Assembly (NCBI GenBank): GCA_008694505.1
Contig: VZDJ01007747.1
Coordinates: 1,949,390-2,013,389, forward strand
From: Cyanoderma ruficeps
Taxonomy: Eukaryota; Chordata; Aves; Passeriformes; Timaliidae
Length of the DNA: 64,000 bases
Direction of reading: 5' to 3'
The notes below the pieces were generated by a model. That model was not told the DNA's origin. It was given only the letters and a program-made list of their open reading frames with translations, and did not search any database. Shown here piece by piece: positions 36,491-48,559 of this stretch. Numbering within the stretch: the first letter of the stretch is position 1; every line of letters begins with the position of its first letter. The position numbers and the translations under genes are program-made.

Positions 36491-39400
36491 GTATTTCACT
36501 GTTCTTCCAAGTGCAGAACAAAGCCATACACAGGATGAATTCCACAGCTGAAATCAGGCAAAATCTCTGTAAGCTTCAACATGGTTTTCATCTCATATGT
36601 TAATACTGTTGTTTGCATTGTAAAGATAATTTCAACAGCATTTTTTCCCCTTCTTTGAAATTTGTGTGATACCTGGAAATTGTATTTCCTCAATGAGATT
36701 TTTTTCTTTTTTGTTATAGTTTTGAAAGTAATTTTGAAGTTATTTTTTACCACTAGAAAAGGAAATTTTTTGACTGATTTATAAGTAGCACTAGGCTATA
36801 CATTTAGCCTAAATGGGAATGTGCTGAGGTCTTTGTACTAAGATTGTGTTTCTGCCTCCATTTATCTGAGACAGAGAAAAGCTCAGAGGTGGTTTTGTGG
36901 TTCCAGCAGAGGAGGAGTTTCGTGTAATAGAGGTGTGAATAGAGCAGGATGATTTGCAATGTTATACCTCTGTATGACAACTGGGTGAATATAGAGGAGT
37001 TTATTTACCTATTCCTTTTCTTCCCTCAAAAAGTATCGTAGAAACTCTATAGCAAAAGTACTGTGGGACGGCAGAGTGAAACATTTCAGTAGTACGACAA
37101 TGACCATGCTCAGAAAACTTAAGTCTCTCCTTCATGTGGGTAATGCAGTTCTTAAACAAGCTGTAACATTCATATTTTGCAAAATTATGCCTATCTCAGT
37201 TTCCCATTTCCTCACTGCGACTCAGTAAATGTCAAGTTTTTCACACCTTAAGGTCACTTGGTCAGGACAGAAACAGGGTTAGATTTAGTCTTGTCCTAAA
37301 AAGATGCTGTTTACAATAATATATCTCTCTTGTATCCTTTTGTCTTACACTTCAGTTCCCAAGTATCATTAGCAGTGAAAATAAAGAGTAAGATAATAAA
37401 AAATAACTTCATCAGTAAATCATTGTAGTTAACACACCTGGAGCTCATAATCTGTGCTTTTAGGGTACCAAGAAAGAGCTAACCATTGGAGAAGTAAGAG
37501 CTCCAGCCAAAAATTTCATGGTCTCTCTCAGGAGTGTTGGTCCAAAAGTGATGAAAAAATGCAGCATTTTAAACAAGCTGTGCTGTTTTTCTTGAGACAC
37601 TAGTCTGACAGAAAAATGAAGTGGTAGAGATAAAGGCCATTGATGTGCTGCTGAAACTCTCTTGTTCTTTTAAATGCCCTGCTTAGGATGAGTGGTTATG
37701 GTCTGAACTGATTGTACAACAACAAAAAAAACCGCTATGGGAACTCTGTCTCTTTTTCCCACTTTAATTAATTTGGTTCATTCTAGACTGATGGATATTC
37801 TCACCTCTTTATTCCATTGAGAACATCCTTTACAAATACATGAGACAGCCTTGTACAAATGGAGAGGACTTGAGACAATTCTTAGAGGCAGAAACAAATA
37901 AGTCTTAGACTCATGCGCTTTCTAGGAAAACAGAGGGGCAAACATGGCTCCAGACTTTATCCAAAGAAAGTTTTCATTTTGCTCAGCAGGATAAACATTT
38001 CTTTCAGTCTCAGCATGCATTTCAACTAGGTAGTTTCTGTTCTGACAAACCACTTCATCATTAGCTTTAACTCTAATGGCTGTGAGAGACAGGACCAAAA
38101 GGAATCTGTGTGGGAAGGGAGGTGAAGAAGAAATCTGGTAACATGTTCATCCCAATTTTTGTCCATTTCTCTTTTGTCACTTGTCGTCACATATATTTTC
38201 TTGATAATTCTGATTATTGAGCAACAGCTGAAATCAAACCAGACCACCTTGTTAGGAAGTCTTTACTGAGCCATATCTGCTTTTCCCAGTGGAAACTGAA
38301 GAAAACCACGAGTTGGGTTGCCCAGGCTGTTTCATGCCAGGTGAAGTGACCACCAATTATGTCACTCATGTATTTCCCTAGTAGTCTTCACCCATTCACA
38401 GTGACTATTGCTGTTGTTGCCGTTCAGTGCCAGTTATTCCTCTTCATTTTAATCACTTTGTTGTCCTTGACACACAGAGATTCTACCTACCCCTTTCCCC
38501 CGTTCTCTCTGAATAACACCATGTTCTTGTTGAAATAGGTTCTTCCTCCTTAGGAAAGAAGTCTTTAATGTCATTATTTTGTCATTGCTTTGTAACAGTG
38601 TTGAAAAATCTCCTGCCTACTTATTATTTTCCAAAATTCTTTAAGCTTTCCTTACTATTCATGACACATTAACTCCATGTGAAATATGATAATTCCTTGC
38701 TATTGTTTAACAATATCCACCTTTAAACAATAAGCTGTATTAAGCTCTTCCCGCATTTTCTGCCTCATCCACTGGCAGTAGCAGTAAGTTTTTGACTTAA
38801 TGTTTTTTATTGTTTCAATGGATCTTACACCGCTCTCTTGATCTCATACCCCCAGTTTGGAAAGGGTTAGCTAAAATCTGGTTTTGAACAAAATAAAATA
38901 AAATCTTTTTATTATCCTCCCCAGTGCTGCAAGGCAGTCAGTTGTCAGTGCAACGACTAGCACAGGTAGAGTGATGCTAAGGAGTGCTTGAAACAGCAAA
39001 TCTGTAACTTTAAAATCCTTAGCCAGGATTTTTGGTGCCAGCTGAACTGTGGCAGGATGCTGTCCTATACACAGCCAATGCCAAATGCTGTGATGCCCTT
39101 TTCCCAGTCTCTGGGGAATTAAGTGTGGTACATTTAAAGTAAAACAGTTCCTCCTCTTGCCCCTTAAATATTTTGAGTTTCTGTTTGATAAGGCCAGTGG
39201 AAAAGACCATGAGAGTTTGGAAAGAAGTTGCATTTCTGATGAAAGAGCATTATGTTTCATATCTCCTTTTGGCTACAACTTTCCTGGGCAGACCTGCCAG
39301 TCAAATTTATTCCTTTTGCCTTAAATCTGAAACCCACTAGGCTTACTTCTGAAGATCTACACAGGCAATTTCCTTCCAGGGCTAAAGTACCTGGGCAGGT

Positions 39401-41430
39401 ATTGTTAGCTTTCCCAGTCTCCTTTCCACTACCATTTCTGAAAAACAAAAATTGTGCAGGCTCTTTTCTCCCATCTCTTTGCATAGCCTTCCATCCTGCT
39501 TTACCCTTTCCTGAGCTGTTTCTCACAATCACAGGAGTTGTCCATTCAAGCTGGTGCTGGGCACAGGCTGACAGCTGTCCTTTGGGAGCTGCCCATTCCA
39601 GGGACCCTCAAAGGTCTCACCCTGACCATCATCCCATCTCCCTTGCAGAGCTGTCTGCCTTAGTCACTGTAAACCAGTGTTGTTGAAAGAATACAGAGAA
39701 GGAGTGGGACCTTTCTTTTCTGGGCTTCAGCCTCTGAGAGGGAAAGAGTAGACTGGAGTTTTAAATCATTGAAGACGAAAAAATTTTAGAGGCACTCGTG
39801 AATAATGACGCTAATTATAATAGCAGAATTTGGAGAAGCTCTGAAGAGATTTTAATCTAGGTATTATAAGTGAAGCGCGCAGAAAAACCTGTCTTTACAC
39901 AGTATTCAATATGTTTAAACCCTGCCATTTTGAAGTTACTTATTTGTCTGTTAGAAACTGAGATAGTGCTGGAATAATATTATTTCTGCTTTTTCCTGTT
40001 AGGAGTCTGTGATTCCAGAGAGTTTCATAGGGAGGTTGTGATTAAGTTGATGATAAGATACAGCATAATTAAAAATCCTGTCACTCTATCAGAACAAGAG
40101 GTTCCCTCGAAATGAGCTGTATTTATACTTCTAAAAACATTTCTTTTACAATGTATTTTTTGTTCTGTCAGACATTTGGCAATGTTTTACATTGCATTTT
40201 GGAAGTCAAACACCATGGTATAGAGTCTGAATTCTTTGTCTGAAAGTCTTTTTGTTCTCAACCGTCAGAGAATATAAAAAAATCAGCTGTGGTATTTTCA
40301 GTCATCTCATATTTCAAATGCCTTTTACTCAGTTCTTTTACTACCAGTTGCTTGACAACATATAGATATAGTTACTTCATGTGAACAATGCCCCTGTGCA
40401 ATTGGTGCTGGTATGTATTTTTCAAGGCATATGTCGATATACAGTAGTTCTCAGCCAAGAGAGTTTTTTTGAAAGGGCTTTGCTGCAGCACATTTTTACG
40501 TGGTGAAGTGATGTTTTCATTGAAACCCTTCCATGACATCCTCTCTAGGTTGCATCTATTTTAAGATCCAAGTTTTAATAATCTGAAGCATGCTATGCCC
40601 TAGTGGAGCAGCATTTTCATGTTTAAAGCGTGTTTTACACAATGTTATCATGATGTTACAATAAAAATGAAAGCAAACAAAAAAACCCTCCCCAAAACCA
40701 TTCAAGAATTTTTAAAATTCTCTTTTGCTAACATGGCTTTATTGGTGAAAGGAGAAATGAGAACATTAAGAAAGAAAAATAAAAAAAGTGTCAACAGAAA
40801 TACTAGAATCTTTCTAGGTTCACTTTCACTTCATATGATAAATTAAATGGTATTCTTCCCAGAAAACATTTATTTGAAAACTTATTATATTTTGTGGGAA
40901 TTTGAAATCATCTTTTAGAAAAAAATTGTAGCCTTGCTATATGCCATATGATAGTTGTGAAGAGCCTATAGAAAGTATTTGATTACATGGTAAATGCTAC
41001 CTTTTTTTGTACTAGTTTCTACAAAATCCCACTTAATTTCTGTAGAACTCCAGCAATTTTATGCTTACTGTGTTCCTTTTTCATGAGGAATTTGAGATTA
41101 TTGTTTTAACCTTTTTCCCCCAGTGAGTGGACAATGAGTGAGAACGACTGTGGGTTTTGTTTTTTTTTTAAATTTTGTATTGTCAGCTCCATCTGCAATT
41201 TTTTCCACATTTCATAAAAAGGATTATTCATGAGTACATTAAAACAGAAATAAGTACATTGGTTTTGAAAAGTTTGAGCATGCTGTAGTGAGTGTATATT
41301 TTTTGGGCTATTTCCAAAAAATGGTAGAATTACTGTACAAGGAACTCTCTGGAAAACCCCAAATGTAAACTTTACTGTAAATTTGCCAGTCTTCAAGTCC
41401 TGGTTCGTTCACTTGAAATTTAAGGATTTC
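36491..41430. other. Non-coding DNA, no gene seen
   Basis: The two longest frames of the window lie here (39252-39686 plus, 144 codons; 38871-39260 minus, 129 codons). Both fall in a slightly G/C-richer patch, overlap other frames on the opposite strand, and show no recognisable domain, signal peptide or splice pattern. An AAAAT repeat occurs at about 38888-38905. T runs are at 41159-41170. Confidence 0.5.
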
Positions 41431-41436
41431 TATCAT

Positions 41437-41458
41437 TGACAAGCATCTTTGCTTGTCA
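41437..41458. repeat. Perfect 8-bp inverted repeat
   Basis: TGACAAGC, ATCTTT, GCTTGTCA. The stem is perfect with a 6-base loop and may extend by a T-G wobble. It is small and of unknown significance. Confidence 0.45.
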
Positions 41459-42615
41459 GGTAAATTCTCTCCATCTTAAACTGAACAGGGAGGGTTTAAA
41501 CCTTTGCATGTGTTTATAAATTTGCTCGCCACTGACTTTTGGTTCAGTGGCATCAAGTACTTGGGGATTCTTCCTGTGTCTCCTGGTAAAAGAGAGCAAG
41601 CATTTTGCATTTTGTCTGTTCCATGTAGGGAACAGTCATAGGAGTGAATAAAAGCAGCACAGTACAAAATTGATAGGCTCAGTAAAACCATATATAGCTT
41701 TCGAAGTAGTCCTGACATGATTGCAGGTAGGATAATCCATCATATTTTTATTTTAGCAAATAATTGAAGGTAACTTACCCAGCCTATTTGTGTGGCAATA
41801 AAGATGATCTCAGAAAATATCTTGTATTAAGGGAGTTGTGCAGCCATTTTCAGTGTTGATCCTAAGCAGTTGGGTTTTTCCTAATATATCAAGTATAGTT
41901 TAGTGGGTCACCAAGCAGTAGTTCTATACAAATAAAAAACTGGTTGATTGCAAACACAGAGAACTAATACGTTTTCAAGAAGGACTAGCCGCACTTGCAA
42001 GTGATGATAGATGTGTGTGAAATATAATCCTGATTAAAAATGCATGTGTGAAACTGCTTCGAAAAAAGTGCTGTGTCTGACAACATGTTCAGAGCTCCTT
42101 TATGTGGGAAGCACAGGTTAAGGTAACAGCCCTTGTACCATTCACTTTCTCTTCCTCTCTTGCTCAACTCATTGTTCCAAAATTTTCAGCAATTTTAATG
42201 CCAAAATTATGAATGCAGAAAGCAGCATGAGGAGTTGTAAGGGACTGGCACTGGAAGTAGAGATTTTGAAAACACACCTAAACCAGGCTAATGCTCACAC
42301 ATGTTCAGCCTCTGCTTTTGTGTACGATAAGGAGTGCCATGTTTGGGATCAGCAGACAGACATGGTCACTTGCCAACTTCTATGACCTGTCAGGTATTAA
42401 AATCCTCACCTGTGGGTTTTTTGCTAGCTGTTAAGATCTGCATTGGAAGCATTTGTCAAAGTTAAAGCAGTGGAAACTGATAATGAATATTTGCTTTTAG
42501 GGCCAGATGAAGCTTCAGTCAGAGGGGCTGAGTGGCACATGACAATCCTGGCTCTGTATAAGTAGGAGGTTGGCACAAATGGCAACCACACAAGAAATGG
42601 GGTGGTCTGTGCTGT
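41459..42615. other. Non-coding DNA, no gene seen
   Basis: Short frames on the minus strand (41476-41718 and 41985-42167) show no recognisable product. The stretch has ordinary A/T-rich composition. Confidence 0.45.
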
Positions 42616-42616
42616 T

Positions 42617-42665
42617 TATGGGGCCAGATCCTGCAACCATTTATACATACACTCATGCTTTTTGC
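42617..42665. mobile_element. One arm of an ancient palindromic repeat
   Basis: TATGGGGCCAGATCCTGCAA then CCATTTATACATACACTCATGC matches, from memory, the left end of the family beginning GGGGCCAGATCCTGCAACCCTTACTCA. This is the same superfamily as the copy at 22449-22563. The partner arm is not obvious, so the copy looks truncated or too diverged. Confidence 0.45.
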
Positions 42666-42889
42666 TTTTCTAGAACATCTTTACTCTTGATCACCCAAGC
42701 CTGCTGCTTGGATTTTGTTTCCAGGAGCTATTGCAAGTAGCAGTTGACTGAATTACGAGGTTGCTGAGAAGCTATTTATGTGTTTTCCCCTAACTGATTC
42801 TGACTTCATTGACTGTGGACTTTCTGCATCCCTGGTTTTCCCTTAAACAGGCTGATAACTGCAAGTGAGGCTTCATGATCACTTTGGTA

Positions 42890-43180
42890 AAATGCTCCCT
42901 CTAAGCAAAGACTGCAGAATAGCCAGGCTGGGATGGGTAATGCTTGAAAGGCGCATTTTGGAGGAACAGTGCTCTTACAAGCACCTTTAATGATAAGGCG
43001 AAAAACTGGAGCTGTGTCACATCAAATGAAGCCTGCAGAAGAGCTGTGAGTTTGAGAGAGGCATTTCCTTCCTCTTCCTTGCCTGCCATTATTAAAGGCC
43101 AGGGCCCACTCAGCTGTGCAGCCTGTGACATTTGAGATTCGCTGCTTTGTCCCTTCCTCACGCCTTGGAAGCAGCTTCAC
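42890..43180. promoter_or_regulatory. Putative conserved regulatory element
   Basis: Notable stretches are GCACCTTTAATGATAAGGCG, GTGTCACATCAAATGAAGCC and CTGCCATTATTAAAGGCCAG, then AGGGCCCACTCAGCTGTGCAG and ATTTGAGATTCGCTGCTTTG. There are homeodomain, SOX-like (ATTATTAAAG) and E-box (CAGCTG) words with retained CpGs. Frames on both strands here have no protein resemblance, which argues for regulatory rather than coding constraint if it is conserved. Confidence 0.35.
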
Positions 43181-43334
43181 ATCTGACTCTGTGTGTGAGA
43201 GGGTTTAGTGCTGTGCTCAGTCCAACACCTGCAGCAGCCATTGAGGTGGAAAGAAGTCACCTGTGGGATTGCGGAAGAAAGAAAAGGGGTGTCAGCCCCT
43301 CTTGCAGCGTGTGAGCTATTAAAGCGGCATTTGG

Positions 43335-43512
43335 AGCCATTTTCAGAAGTATCCAGATGCCTACAGGTGCTGATAGGCACCCAAAGGGATTTTCCAAAGC
43401 TCACACTTTTAAAGGTATTTAGGCATTAATCCAACATTGGAACGTCTAATTCTCAATTTCAAAAGTGCCTAAGGGCCAGATTCTTAAAGATCTTTAGGTA
43501 GCGGGCTCCCCC
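43335..43512. mobile_element. Ancient turtle/archosaur-type interspersed repeat
   Basis: The left part (TTTTCAGAAGTATCCAGATG, then CCTACAGGTGCTGATAGGCACC, then AAAGGGATTTTCCAAAGC) aligns word for word with a family I remember from turtle and crocodilian genomes. That family reads roughly ATTTTCAAAGGTATTTAGGC / ACCTAAAGATGCAGATAGGC / ACCTAGTGGGATTTTCAAAAG. Two further units of the same motif follow: CTTTTAAAGGTATTTAGGCA at about 43406 and GGGCCAGATTCTTAAAGATC then TTTAGGTAG at about 43473. Three direct motif copies suggest internal repetition or nested insertions. It is diverged and without coding capacity. Confidence 0.6.
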
Positions 43513-44195
43513 TGAAATCAAACAAAAGTTACAACAAATGATCTTATTTCCCAGGACAGTATTTTAAAGAAGAATATTAATGCACAAAAGACCCAATTGA
43601 TCTGAACTGGGAGGATATCCACAAGTTACTGTACATGTCAGCTTTACTCAGAAAACGTGTCTTAAAAGATACATTTTCGGATAAAGATCTGCTAGCTCTT
43701 CAGTAATCTGGCATGATGACAACTGCCTATTAAGTTTGTAACTCGACTCAAAATAACATTCATTACGTGCTTTTAATATGTAATTTTTGTGAATTATAGA
43801 GGTTATGAGTGAGCAATGGCTAAGAGCCAGAATGCATATGGTGTGTATTTTTGGCAGGTATTTCACAGCCTTCCTGCCCAGGACATTATTTCTTCTGTTA
43901 TGACAATGTTTTCCCCACAACTTGAAGTTACAAACTTGATGCTGGTTTTATATGTGTAAGTACGTATATGGTCAAGCCTCTAAATCTTTTCATTTTGCAT
44001 GCAACCTGAATTTTGAACACAGGCCTCAGAGAGGAAAAAAAATGCCCAGGTCAAGCTTTCTTTTTTCTTTTCCTCTCCTTTGAAATTTAATTATATACAA
44101 GTATTTCCATTTTAGGCTAATGCTTATAGAAGTAAATCTTTCTGTGCACAGTAACCCATATGTTTACATTTGCCTACTGTATTTAGCCCTCTAGC
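43513..44195. other. Non-coding DNA, no gene seen
   Basis: No open frame or repeat was recognised. The minus-strand frame at 43648-43920 has no known domain. Confidence 0.45.
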
Positions 44196-44199
44196 CAGG

Positions 44200-44645
44200 G
44201 CACTGAGATCTGGCAAACTCTCACTGTGCAGAGACTTCAGTGAAGCTCCTGAGCCGTGAGGGAACGGAGCTGTGTGGTGAACCCAGGGTGCTCTTCCTGC
44301 TGTGCATCCTGATCTGACCACCTGCGGAAGAGAAACTGAGTCGGGAAGTTAAGTAAGTGAGGCACAGGAGCAAATTAAATGCCTTACGCCGGCATTGGAG
44401 CTGAGCTGGGAGCCCAGTTCAGTCACATGCTGGGAGCAGGGGGCCAGGCTGCCTGCCTGTACCTGCCCACTCCTAGTGCAGATGCCGCTGGCGCCTGCTC
44501 TGCTTCCCTTGAACACAGGTATGAATGTCCCTGTGATGGGGCAGGGAAAAGGCAGGTCATCAGTGTTCGGTGAAGTCCCAAAAAAAGGCTGATCTAGCAG
44601 CTTTTATTCACAGAGGGATCATGTGCAGGATCAGTCCCTGAAGGA
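44200..44645. other. G/C-richer, CpG-containing patch
   Basis: One of the few locally G/C-rich stretches of the window, with CpGs at GAGCCGTG, GAACGGAG, CCTGCGGAAG, GTCGGGAAG, TTACGCCGGCATTGG and GATGCCGCTGGCGCCTG. It falls short of a CpG island. Overlapping open frames on both strands (44124-44321 minus; 44379-44592 plus, two phases) reflect the composition. A stretch at about 44622-44645 (GTGCAGGATCAGTCCCTGAA) could be one end of the palindromic repeat family seen at 22449-22563. Confidence 0.4.
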
Positions 44646-44819
44646 CTGAGGCGGCTGAGGAAATTCAGTACAAACAACATTACTTTCTTGATCTGCATGA
44701 AGACCAAGTAGCTGTAAATATCAAAGCAAAGGTATAGCTTGCTTGCTTTTTCCTGCTGTCTCCTGTCACTGCTGGAGGGAGCTAGTTTGCCATAACTTAT
44801 ACAATTACCAATAGTCTTT

Positions 44820-45110
44820 TTTAATTTGACATTTTAAGAGCTGTGTTGGGCAGAGGATAATTAATAGCACTTACTTGCTTTGAAGTTGAGCTTTAAATTA
44901 TATATAGCATAATTATGTCTAAAGCCTCTAACTCACTACTTACCCTAGTAGATATTTCATCTGCGTTTTACTGTAACACAGCTCCTTCTGTACAGCTGTA
45001 CTAATTCTTTACCTGGACTGCTTAAGCTCAGAAACATTGATTACATATTGTGATTTTCCTGCAATAACCTTAATTAATTCCTGATGTCTCTAGCTTGTTT
45101 CAATTATTTT
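44820..45110. promoter_or_regulatory. Putative conserved element (homeodomain-rich)
   Basis: The words GAGGATAATTAATAGCAC, AGCATAATTATGTC, AACCTTAATTAATTCCTGAT and TTTCAATTATTTTGAG give a high density of TAATTA-type cores. TGTACAGCTGTAC is a short palindrome containing an E-box. No coding potential. The evidence is motif texture only, which A/T-rich DNA can mimic. Confidence 0.3.
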
Positions 45111-45499
45111 GAGTTTCAGCTCAATATAAGGAGAAATAAAATGGTGGATGAAATTTCATAACAAAATTTGTTGCAGGTAAAAACCAATGAATAAAAATTA
45201 CTGTTTTCAAGACCCAAACTCACCAACCTTCTAAAACCTTTAAGACCCTGAATATTTTTTCTAATCCCTGGGTGCCTTTTAACAACTGAAACTATTTTTT
45301 TTTATAAAATTGTCAATGGCATTTCTTCAGATTTATTGTCGCTTCTGTTTAGCTTCAATAGTTGACTTCTGTGCTGAAGCAATATATGCACTAATACTTT
45401 TGTATGTGATTGCATTTTTTTCTATTATCCTGATAGCAGCAAAAATAAAGATGTAAAAATGATGATTCTACTTGTATAACCTACATGGAAAATTGTACA

Positions 45500-45720
45500 G
45501 TTGGGGTTCATTTATTCATTGCACACAGACTCACACAATCTGCTTTCCAATAAATATGCAGACATTAGTGACAATGAAATCTTGCTTATCCTTAGTATTC
45601 TGCAAATATTAATTTGCAATTAATTGTCTTACCAGGTTACATCTATATTAGTATATGTTTCCCTTGAAATTCTAAAGAGAGTAGAATCTCTAATTTATTT
45701 CCCATCCTGCAGTTGATATA
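45500..45720. promoter_or_regulatory. Putative conserved element
   Basis: The segment contains CCAATAAATATGCAGACATT, a TTAGTGACAATGAAATC stretch with a SOX-like ACAATG word, and CAAATATTAATTTGCAATTA, an almost palindromic homeodomain/POU-like cluster. Support is weak and depends on alignment. Confidence 0.25.
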
Positions 45721-46189
45721 AGCAGGGTTTTAATGCTGGTGATCTCTTTCTTAGTTACAAAAACACAGTCTGAGTGCTTTGAGATTTATGTAAGAACCTG
45801 GAATTCAGACATGGGGTTTTACACTGCTTCTTCAGTTAAGATTAATTAGCAATTATTATTAATAAAATTCGCAGTGTGAATAAAGTGTTGTCTTTCTAGT
45901 CTCTCTTGCAGCCTCTTTTATTTGGACTTCAATATTGACATGGCAGCGAACGGTGAGGGATGCTGTTGCTACCACAGTCACAAAAATTTATATTAAGGAA
46001 AGACAGATGGTTGCTTGATATTAAGCAAGGGGCAAATTGCACTCTTGATTTAATTTCAGTTTGGGTGATTTTAGGAGTAGGGAGGGAAATCAGTGACTGC
46101 AGAAAACACAAATGTACTTTTAAATATTTTAAATTTCTAATGAGCTTCAGCTTCTCAACTGAATTTTAAATGAATAAGCCTTTCACTGT

Positions 46190-46960
46190 GCTCTAGATAA
46201 TGAATGAAGCTTGCAAACAGTGTTTACTAGAAAGATGATGTGTTATCTGATGCAGCATTTTAGAGCATAATTATAATAAGCCCCTCTAATAATAAAAGCC
46301 AGGTGATACCAAAAGTGCTGCCACAAACTTTTGTTCTATTGCTGACAGAGAGTTGAAAAGTAAATAAATATACTGTTTAGACTGATAAAAGCAATATAAC
46401 ATGAAAAGTCATATGAGCTGTACGATTTAACTTGAGAATGCAAATTTGTTGAAAACCAATTTATTTAACTGGAAAATACAAAGTTTGCTTTATCTTTCTT
46501 CCCCTCTCCCTCTCATCCTTGTTCCATTTGATTTTTTAAAAAATATTTGGGTCTGAGAAGTTTGTCCAGAAGAACTGAATGATTCATCCCTGCATCTTAA
46601 TGGAGAAAAAGTAATTTCCCAGTGCCAAATTGCAAGGGGCAGACTTTCTCTTTAATAAGGATACAAGCTGGCTTTGGTGGCCAGCAGCTCCTGGGAAAAG
46701 GCTGTGTGGATGCTCGAGGTCAGATTGGCTCTCATGGGTGTGGGGCTAAGAGGGAGCCATTTGGGGGCATGTAATTCTTGACAGCATTTGTTTCTGCAGG
46801 AGAGAAGCTTGGCCAGCTCTGGGCACGTTGTAAATAAGGATTAGACAAATTACACTTTGGTTCTGATTGACCTTTCCAATATGGGCTATACATAGGGAGG
46901 TTGTATGCCTTAAATGGCTGGTAATACTGATTGCTTATATAATAAATAAATTTTCCAAGT
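46190..46960. promoter_or_regulatory. Putative conserved enhancer region
   Basis: The left part contains GATGATGTGTTATCTGATGC and GCATAATTATAATAAGCCCC. The right part (46545-46960) has a long information-dense stretch with TGAATGATTCATCCCTGCAT, TTAATGGAGAAAAAGTAATT, AATTGCAAGGGGCAGAC and TTTAATAAGGATACAAGCTG. It also has GGTGGCCAGCAGCTCCTGGG, TGGATGCTCGAGGTCAG, AAGGATTAGACAAATTACAC, and a CArG/MEF2-like pair CCAATATGGG and CTATACATAG (one mismatch to each consensus). No reading frame spans it. It looks more like a constrained regulatory block than neutral DNA. Confidence 0.4.
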
Positions 46961-48555
46961 AAATGTGTTTCTTCTTAACCCTGACCAATGGCTACAGAGA
47001 ATGATAACATGCCTACTGGCCTATAGTCCTTAGTTAAATCATCAGTTTGTTAACTGCTGTTTGCAACCTAAACCCTCCCTCTGGAATGGACTTCTTTAAA
47101 GCAAAATGAAATAAAATAAAGGTAAGTAAAAGTAAATAGATTTTCCTATTGAAAGTTATTACTTCAGGAATGAAGAAGATGGATATTGATCCACACCATC
47201 CTTTGCCATTACAGTCAGGTTCACATAGATAGCTCAGACACTTTATTCTAAGCAAACAGCCATTTTCTCTTCTGACTTGGATTCCAGTGAGAATTGAAAA
47301 AAGTAAAAGGTTTGTAAAAACATTTTTCTGTCCTTCTTACAGGGACAATTTATGTTGAAGTAACAGTTTCTGAGATACTTGCACCTGTTATTGATTTATT
47401 TCTTCTTTTCCATGAACAAGCTCCTGTTTTATAATACAGTTACCCTTGTATGCTGCCCTAAGGTACTTATTCAGAAATAGTTTTACTACAAAAAAGTCCC
47501 CAAAGACTCCAAAAGATTAAAAAAATCATTCTGTATAAAGCAATGGCCATTTGTCTATACATTGGGGTTTTTGCATCTTATATGGCCTGTCTCAGTAAAT
47601 TTACTGTTTGTTTCCAATAGTAGTAAAGAGTATGATATGATATGACATGCAATTGCCATAGCCCTGCAAATGATGCTGAGAATCTATAAGGTCCTTTTCC
47701 AGCTTGAAAAATGGCCTTTGGAGTTTGTGGAATGGAATAAAATCGAGAAAGTGAAACAAAACAAACTGAAATTTTAAAGTGACTAGAATAACATGATTTC
47801 TAGGTGCTGCAATCTGAAGTGCTTGCGTTCCTTTCAGAAAAATAAAAAGCTGGGTCTGTTAATGAATTGGACATGCATGTGGGGTGGAAAAATAAGCATC
47901 TTCTATGTATTAATATACATGTAGGCATGCACAATTGTGTGCTTGTTTTAATATAATATTTCCATTATTCTTCTACAGTGTACTATTTTGTAGTTAGAGA
48001 TTAATGTGTGACCTTCGCCTTCTTGACTTCAACTGATTACTACAGAGGAATTCTTCTGTTTTTACTTTTTATCACATTTGACATTTTAGTGAATAATACT
48101 TGACAGCTATGAACATCTGCAAAAGTTATTGTTATCATAACTTGAGCTCAGCAGAGCTACTGTCACTGATGCTTAGGGGAGATCGCATTGCAAAAAAGAT
48201 GGGGAGTGTGTTTATATTCTCTTTTTTTTAATTCTTGTTGAATTTATGTTAGGAACATTTTATTGGTGCATTTCTTCATCAGTGAAGACATGTCTATTTT
48301 ATGTTTAAAAAGGATAGGTATAACACTTATGTTACTTGACCATACCTTTGCAGTCTAGCCAGGCTGGTTGATGAAGCAGTTTTCTTCCATGTAAAATCTT
48401 TACACACATCGTGGAATGACTAGGTTTGTTTGTTTGTTGGTGTTATATTCCTCTTTCCCTTTTCCTCACTCTTTTTTCAGCCTACTGGGCAAAGAGCTAT
48501 TTGTGGGCTAAGAGTCTCAAAACAGATTTAAATAGTACAGACTTGTGAGTTATTT
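46961..48555. other. Non-coding DNA, no gene seen
   Basis: An AAATA-type simple stretch lies at about 47104-47140 and an ATGATATGATATGA stretch at about 47633-47644. No gene or clear transposon was recognised. Confidence 0.5.
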
Positions 48556-48559
48556 GTGT

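Noticed and set aside
37190..37290. CTCAGTTTCCCATTTCCTCA and AGGTCACTTGGTCAGGAC look like pieces of a MIR element
   Set aside because: The two pieces would require opposite orientations within one copy, and the core does not align.
38871..39260. 129-codon minus-strand frame with a hydrophobic C-terminal half
   Set aside because: The hydrophobic stretch comes from T-rich sequence, and no protein family is recognised. It overlaps other frames.
39252..39686. Longest open frame in the window (144 codons, plus strand)
   Set aside because: No recognisable domain, competing frames on the opposite strand over the same bases, and locally raised G/C that lowers stop frequency. No splice or promoter structure.
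47660..47715. ATCTATAAGGTCCTTTTCCAGC resembles the 3' end of a CR1 LINE
   Set aside because: Only about 20 bases fit, the ATTCTATGA-type terminal repeats are absent, and no upstream CR1 body is recognisable.
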